DNA of 21,337 bases from Welwitschia mirabilis (Eukaryota > Gnetophyta > Gnetopsida > Welwitschiales): NCBI GenBank assembly GCA_051453625.1, contig JBOZIK010000001.1:36878409-36899745 (forward strand), written 5' to 3'. Below the pieces are notes generated by a model, which saw only the letters and a list, made by a program, of their open reading frames with translations, had not been told where the DNA came from and did not search any database. A program made the translations under genes and the position numbers. Below, one piece after another: positions 20,469 through 21,337 of the stretch (within the stretch, counting starts at the first letter, position 1; the number at the start of each line of letters is the position of its first letter).

Positions 20469-20767
20469 TGTTGGGTATGCAGTCCTCATGCCTAGCCCAA
20501 CAAGTGGGTAAATATAAAGGTTCCAGTTTTCATCTCATGGCTTTTGGTGTGACGGTAAAGGGCCCAACAATTGGTATCAAAGCCATGGTTGTTGGTTGGT
20601 TTCGGGTTTAAATTTCCTTAGTGGCTTCCCGAATTATGTGAGACTTGGTATTTGAATCAAAGAGGAAATTATTGGGTATGCGCTCCTCATGCCCAAGTGG
20701 TTAGATATAAAGAGTTTCAATTTCCACCAAAATCATGGCTTTTGGTCTGATGGTAATAGGCCCAATA
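20469..20767 (+). mobile_element. TRIM (terminal-repeat retrotransposon in miniature), 299 bp
   Basis: Two terminal direct repeats (20469-20569 and 20670-20767) flank a 100-bp core with no coding capacity. The left repeat starts TGTTGGG and ends CCCAACA; the right starts TATTGGG and ends CCCAATA. They share GGGTATGC, CTCCTCATGCC-like, ATATAAAG and ATCATGGCTTTTGGT blocks, and an 8-bp indel separates them. Two bases after the left repeat lies TGGTATCAAAGCC (20572-20584), one mismatch from the Met-tRNA primer-binding site. The core ends in the purine tract AAAGAGGAAA (20660-20669 region) just before the right repeat. This is the full TRIM plan: LTR, primer site, polypurine tract, LTR. CATAT before and CATGG after could be a worn 5-bp target duplication. 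Such elements need enzymes supplied by other retrotransposons. Confidence 0.85.
20572..20584 (+). promoter_or_regulatory. tRNA primer-binding site of the TRIM
   Basis: TGGTATCAAAGCC differs at one base from TGGTATCAGAGCC, complementary to the 3' end of plant initiator Met-tRNA, and lies two bases after the left terminal repeat. Confidence 0.8.
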
Positions 20768-20860
20768 CATGGTAATGCCCATGCATGAGTATTGCGAAAG
20801 TGATGATATGCCATTGTCCATGATCATGCCACGTGAGCAAAGCCATGACAAAAATCTCTT

Positions 20861-21193
20861 TGATACGAGATTACACAACGCCGTAGATTTGTAGTTGCCT
20901 GCTTGGTTGGTGCAAAGTGCAGACACGGAGCTTGGCCTTATTCATCAAGTGATCAAATGTTGTCATCACCGAGACTGCGATCGACGAACTTCGACACGCC
21001 AGTCTGTACAACACCTTCGTCGTACATGCCGTTTGCGGGCACCAAGCATCGTAATTGTTTCTCAAGTCACTTTGTCCAATCGCAGAGGTACAGACCGCCG
21101 GGGGGAAGAGAACGAGTGGATGAGACACCTAGGTTGCAGTCGTCTATAAGCGGTGCGGCAAACGTTTGGAGTTTGAAGCATAAAAAGGCAGCC
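20861..21193 (+). promoter_or_regulatory. Promoter and 5' leader of the beta-glucosidase gene
   Basis: This is the DNA between the inverted-repeat arm/TRIM and the start codon, with higher GC than the rest of the window. A TATA-like TATAAG sits at 21145-21150, 44-49 bp before the ATG, which would give a short leader. A G-box CACGTG at 20830-20835, just outside this stretch and within the right inverted arm, is the nearest recognisable factor site. Open frames on both strands here show no domain and are taken as chance. Confidence 0.55.
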
Positions 21194-21337
21194 ATGGCGT
21201 CCGGGATGGGCAGTGTTTGTTGGAGTTTACTGGTTCTGGTTTTGTGTTTCTGCGGAGCTTCTACTGTCGCGATTTCGCCAGAAGGAAAGACGCTTCGCAG
21301 AAATGACTTTCCAAAGAAGTTTGTGTTTGGCGCTGGT
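21194..21337 (+). CDS. Glycoside hydrolase family 1 beta-glucosidase, first exon, truncated by window end
   Basis: Plant GH1 enzymes hydrolyse beta-glucosidic bonds in glucosides of defence compounds, hormones or lignin precursors. The 48 codons visible start at an ATG in strong context (GCCATGGCG). Residues 1-26 look like a secretory signal peptide: a hydrophobic core from about residue 11 to 22 (SLLVLVLCFCGA), with a TVA cleavage site after residue 26. The protein would enter the secretory pathway. Residues 36-48, RNDFPKKFVFGAG, match the GH1 N-terminal signature (DFP..F.FG.GTSAYQ.EGA), which the window cuts after FGAG. The catalytic TFNEP and ITENG motifs lie beyond the window, so activity and substrate cannot be judged. 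A second in-frame ATG at codon 5 would also keep the signal peptide. No stop, frameshift or splice donor appears before the edge. The FVFGAG form resembles angiosperm BGLU11/BGLU18-like proteins, but subfamily is not settled. Confidence 0.9.
   Translation, partial: MASGMGSVCWSLLVLVLCFCGASTVAISPEGKTLRRNDFPKKFVFGAG

Larger units (their letters stand above)
20345..20860 (-). repeat. Right arm of the inverted duplication, split by a TRIM
   Basis: Reading the minus strand from 20860 leftwards gives the same order of blocks as the left arm: ATCATGGACAATGGCATATC, then CTTTCGCAATACTCAT. The TRIM (20767-20469) interrupts at this point, and the order resumes with TAAAATCAAATCCTTTC and TTTCTTCATTGTGAACTC. 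The left arm has no TRIM between the same blocks and so serves as the unoccupied reference. Confidence 0.75.

Noticed and set aside
20572-20584. tRNA gene fragment
   Set aside because: Only the 13-bp complement of a tRNA 3' end is present, with no cloverleaf; it is a primer-binding site.
20871-21149. Overlapping frames of about 85 codons on both strands upstream of the beta-glucosidase gene
   Set aside because: No domain is seen, the higher GC lowers stop frequency, and the region holds the gene's promoter; chance frames are the simpler explanation.

Overview
The window looks like nuclear DNA from a seed plant with a large, repeat-rich genome. It is AT-rich and dominated by decayed LTR retrotransposons of the plant Tat/Athila-like Ty3/gypsy type and of Ty1/copia type. 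A miniature LTR element (TRIM) has a primer-binding site resembling the one that pairs with plant initiator Met-tRNA. The only host coding sequence is the first exon of a plant glycoside hydrolase family 1 beta-glucosidase, at the right edge. The sequence does not fix the species; the load of old, nested elements would suit a gymnosperm or another large-genome plant.

Layout. 1-898 is an LTR-like segment with a TATA box and a 20-bp-phased array of GTCGACCCC-like units. 899-2290 is unassigned AT-rich DNA with a duplicated antisense primer-binding-site-like motif. 2300-2860 is a broken copia GAG-pre-integrase/integrase on the minus strand. From 3293 to at least 14296 there is one nearly complete but dead gypsy element: 5' LTR, leader, gag, protease, reverse transcriptase, RNase H, integrase, a 2.2-kb 3' untranslated region, polypurine tract and 3' LTR. 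14820-16172 looks like the 3' end of another element (polypurine tract plus LTR) with its own phased array, of AGACGTCTTCA-like units. 16173-18700 is AT-rich with nothing recognisable. 18740-21193 is better-conserved intergenic DNA. It holds two tandem duplications, a large inverted duplication (about 19350-19545 against 20345-20860) with a 299-bp TRIM inside its right arm, and the beta-glucosidase promoter region. The gene starts at 21194 and runs off the window.

No transposon protein here can be intact: gag-pol is full of stops and frameshifts, and three catalytic acidic residues are replaced. Nine runs of N interrupt the window. At least two of the 100-N gaps are assembly artefacts, because identical 42-bp and 37-bp sequences sit on both sides of them.

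The most unusual signal is a roughly 28-bp three-armed imperfect palindrome that recurs eight times, only in the non-coding parts of the gypsy element (two per LTR, two in the leader, two in the 3' untranslated region), with paired base changes in its stem. Next are the two LTRs with phased palindromic arrays at almost the same distance from the same TATA sequence, and the TRIM nested in an inverted duplication just upstream of the beta-glucosidase gene.
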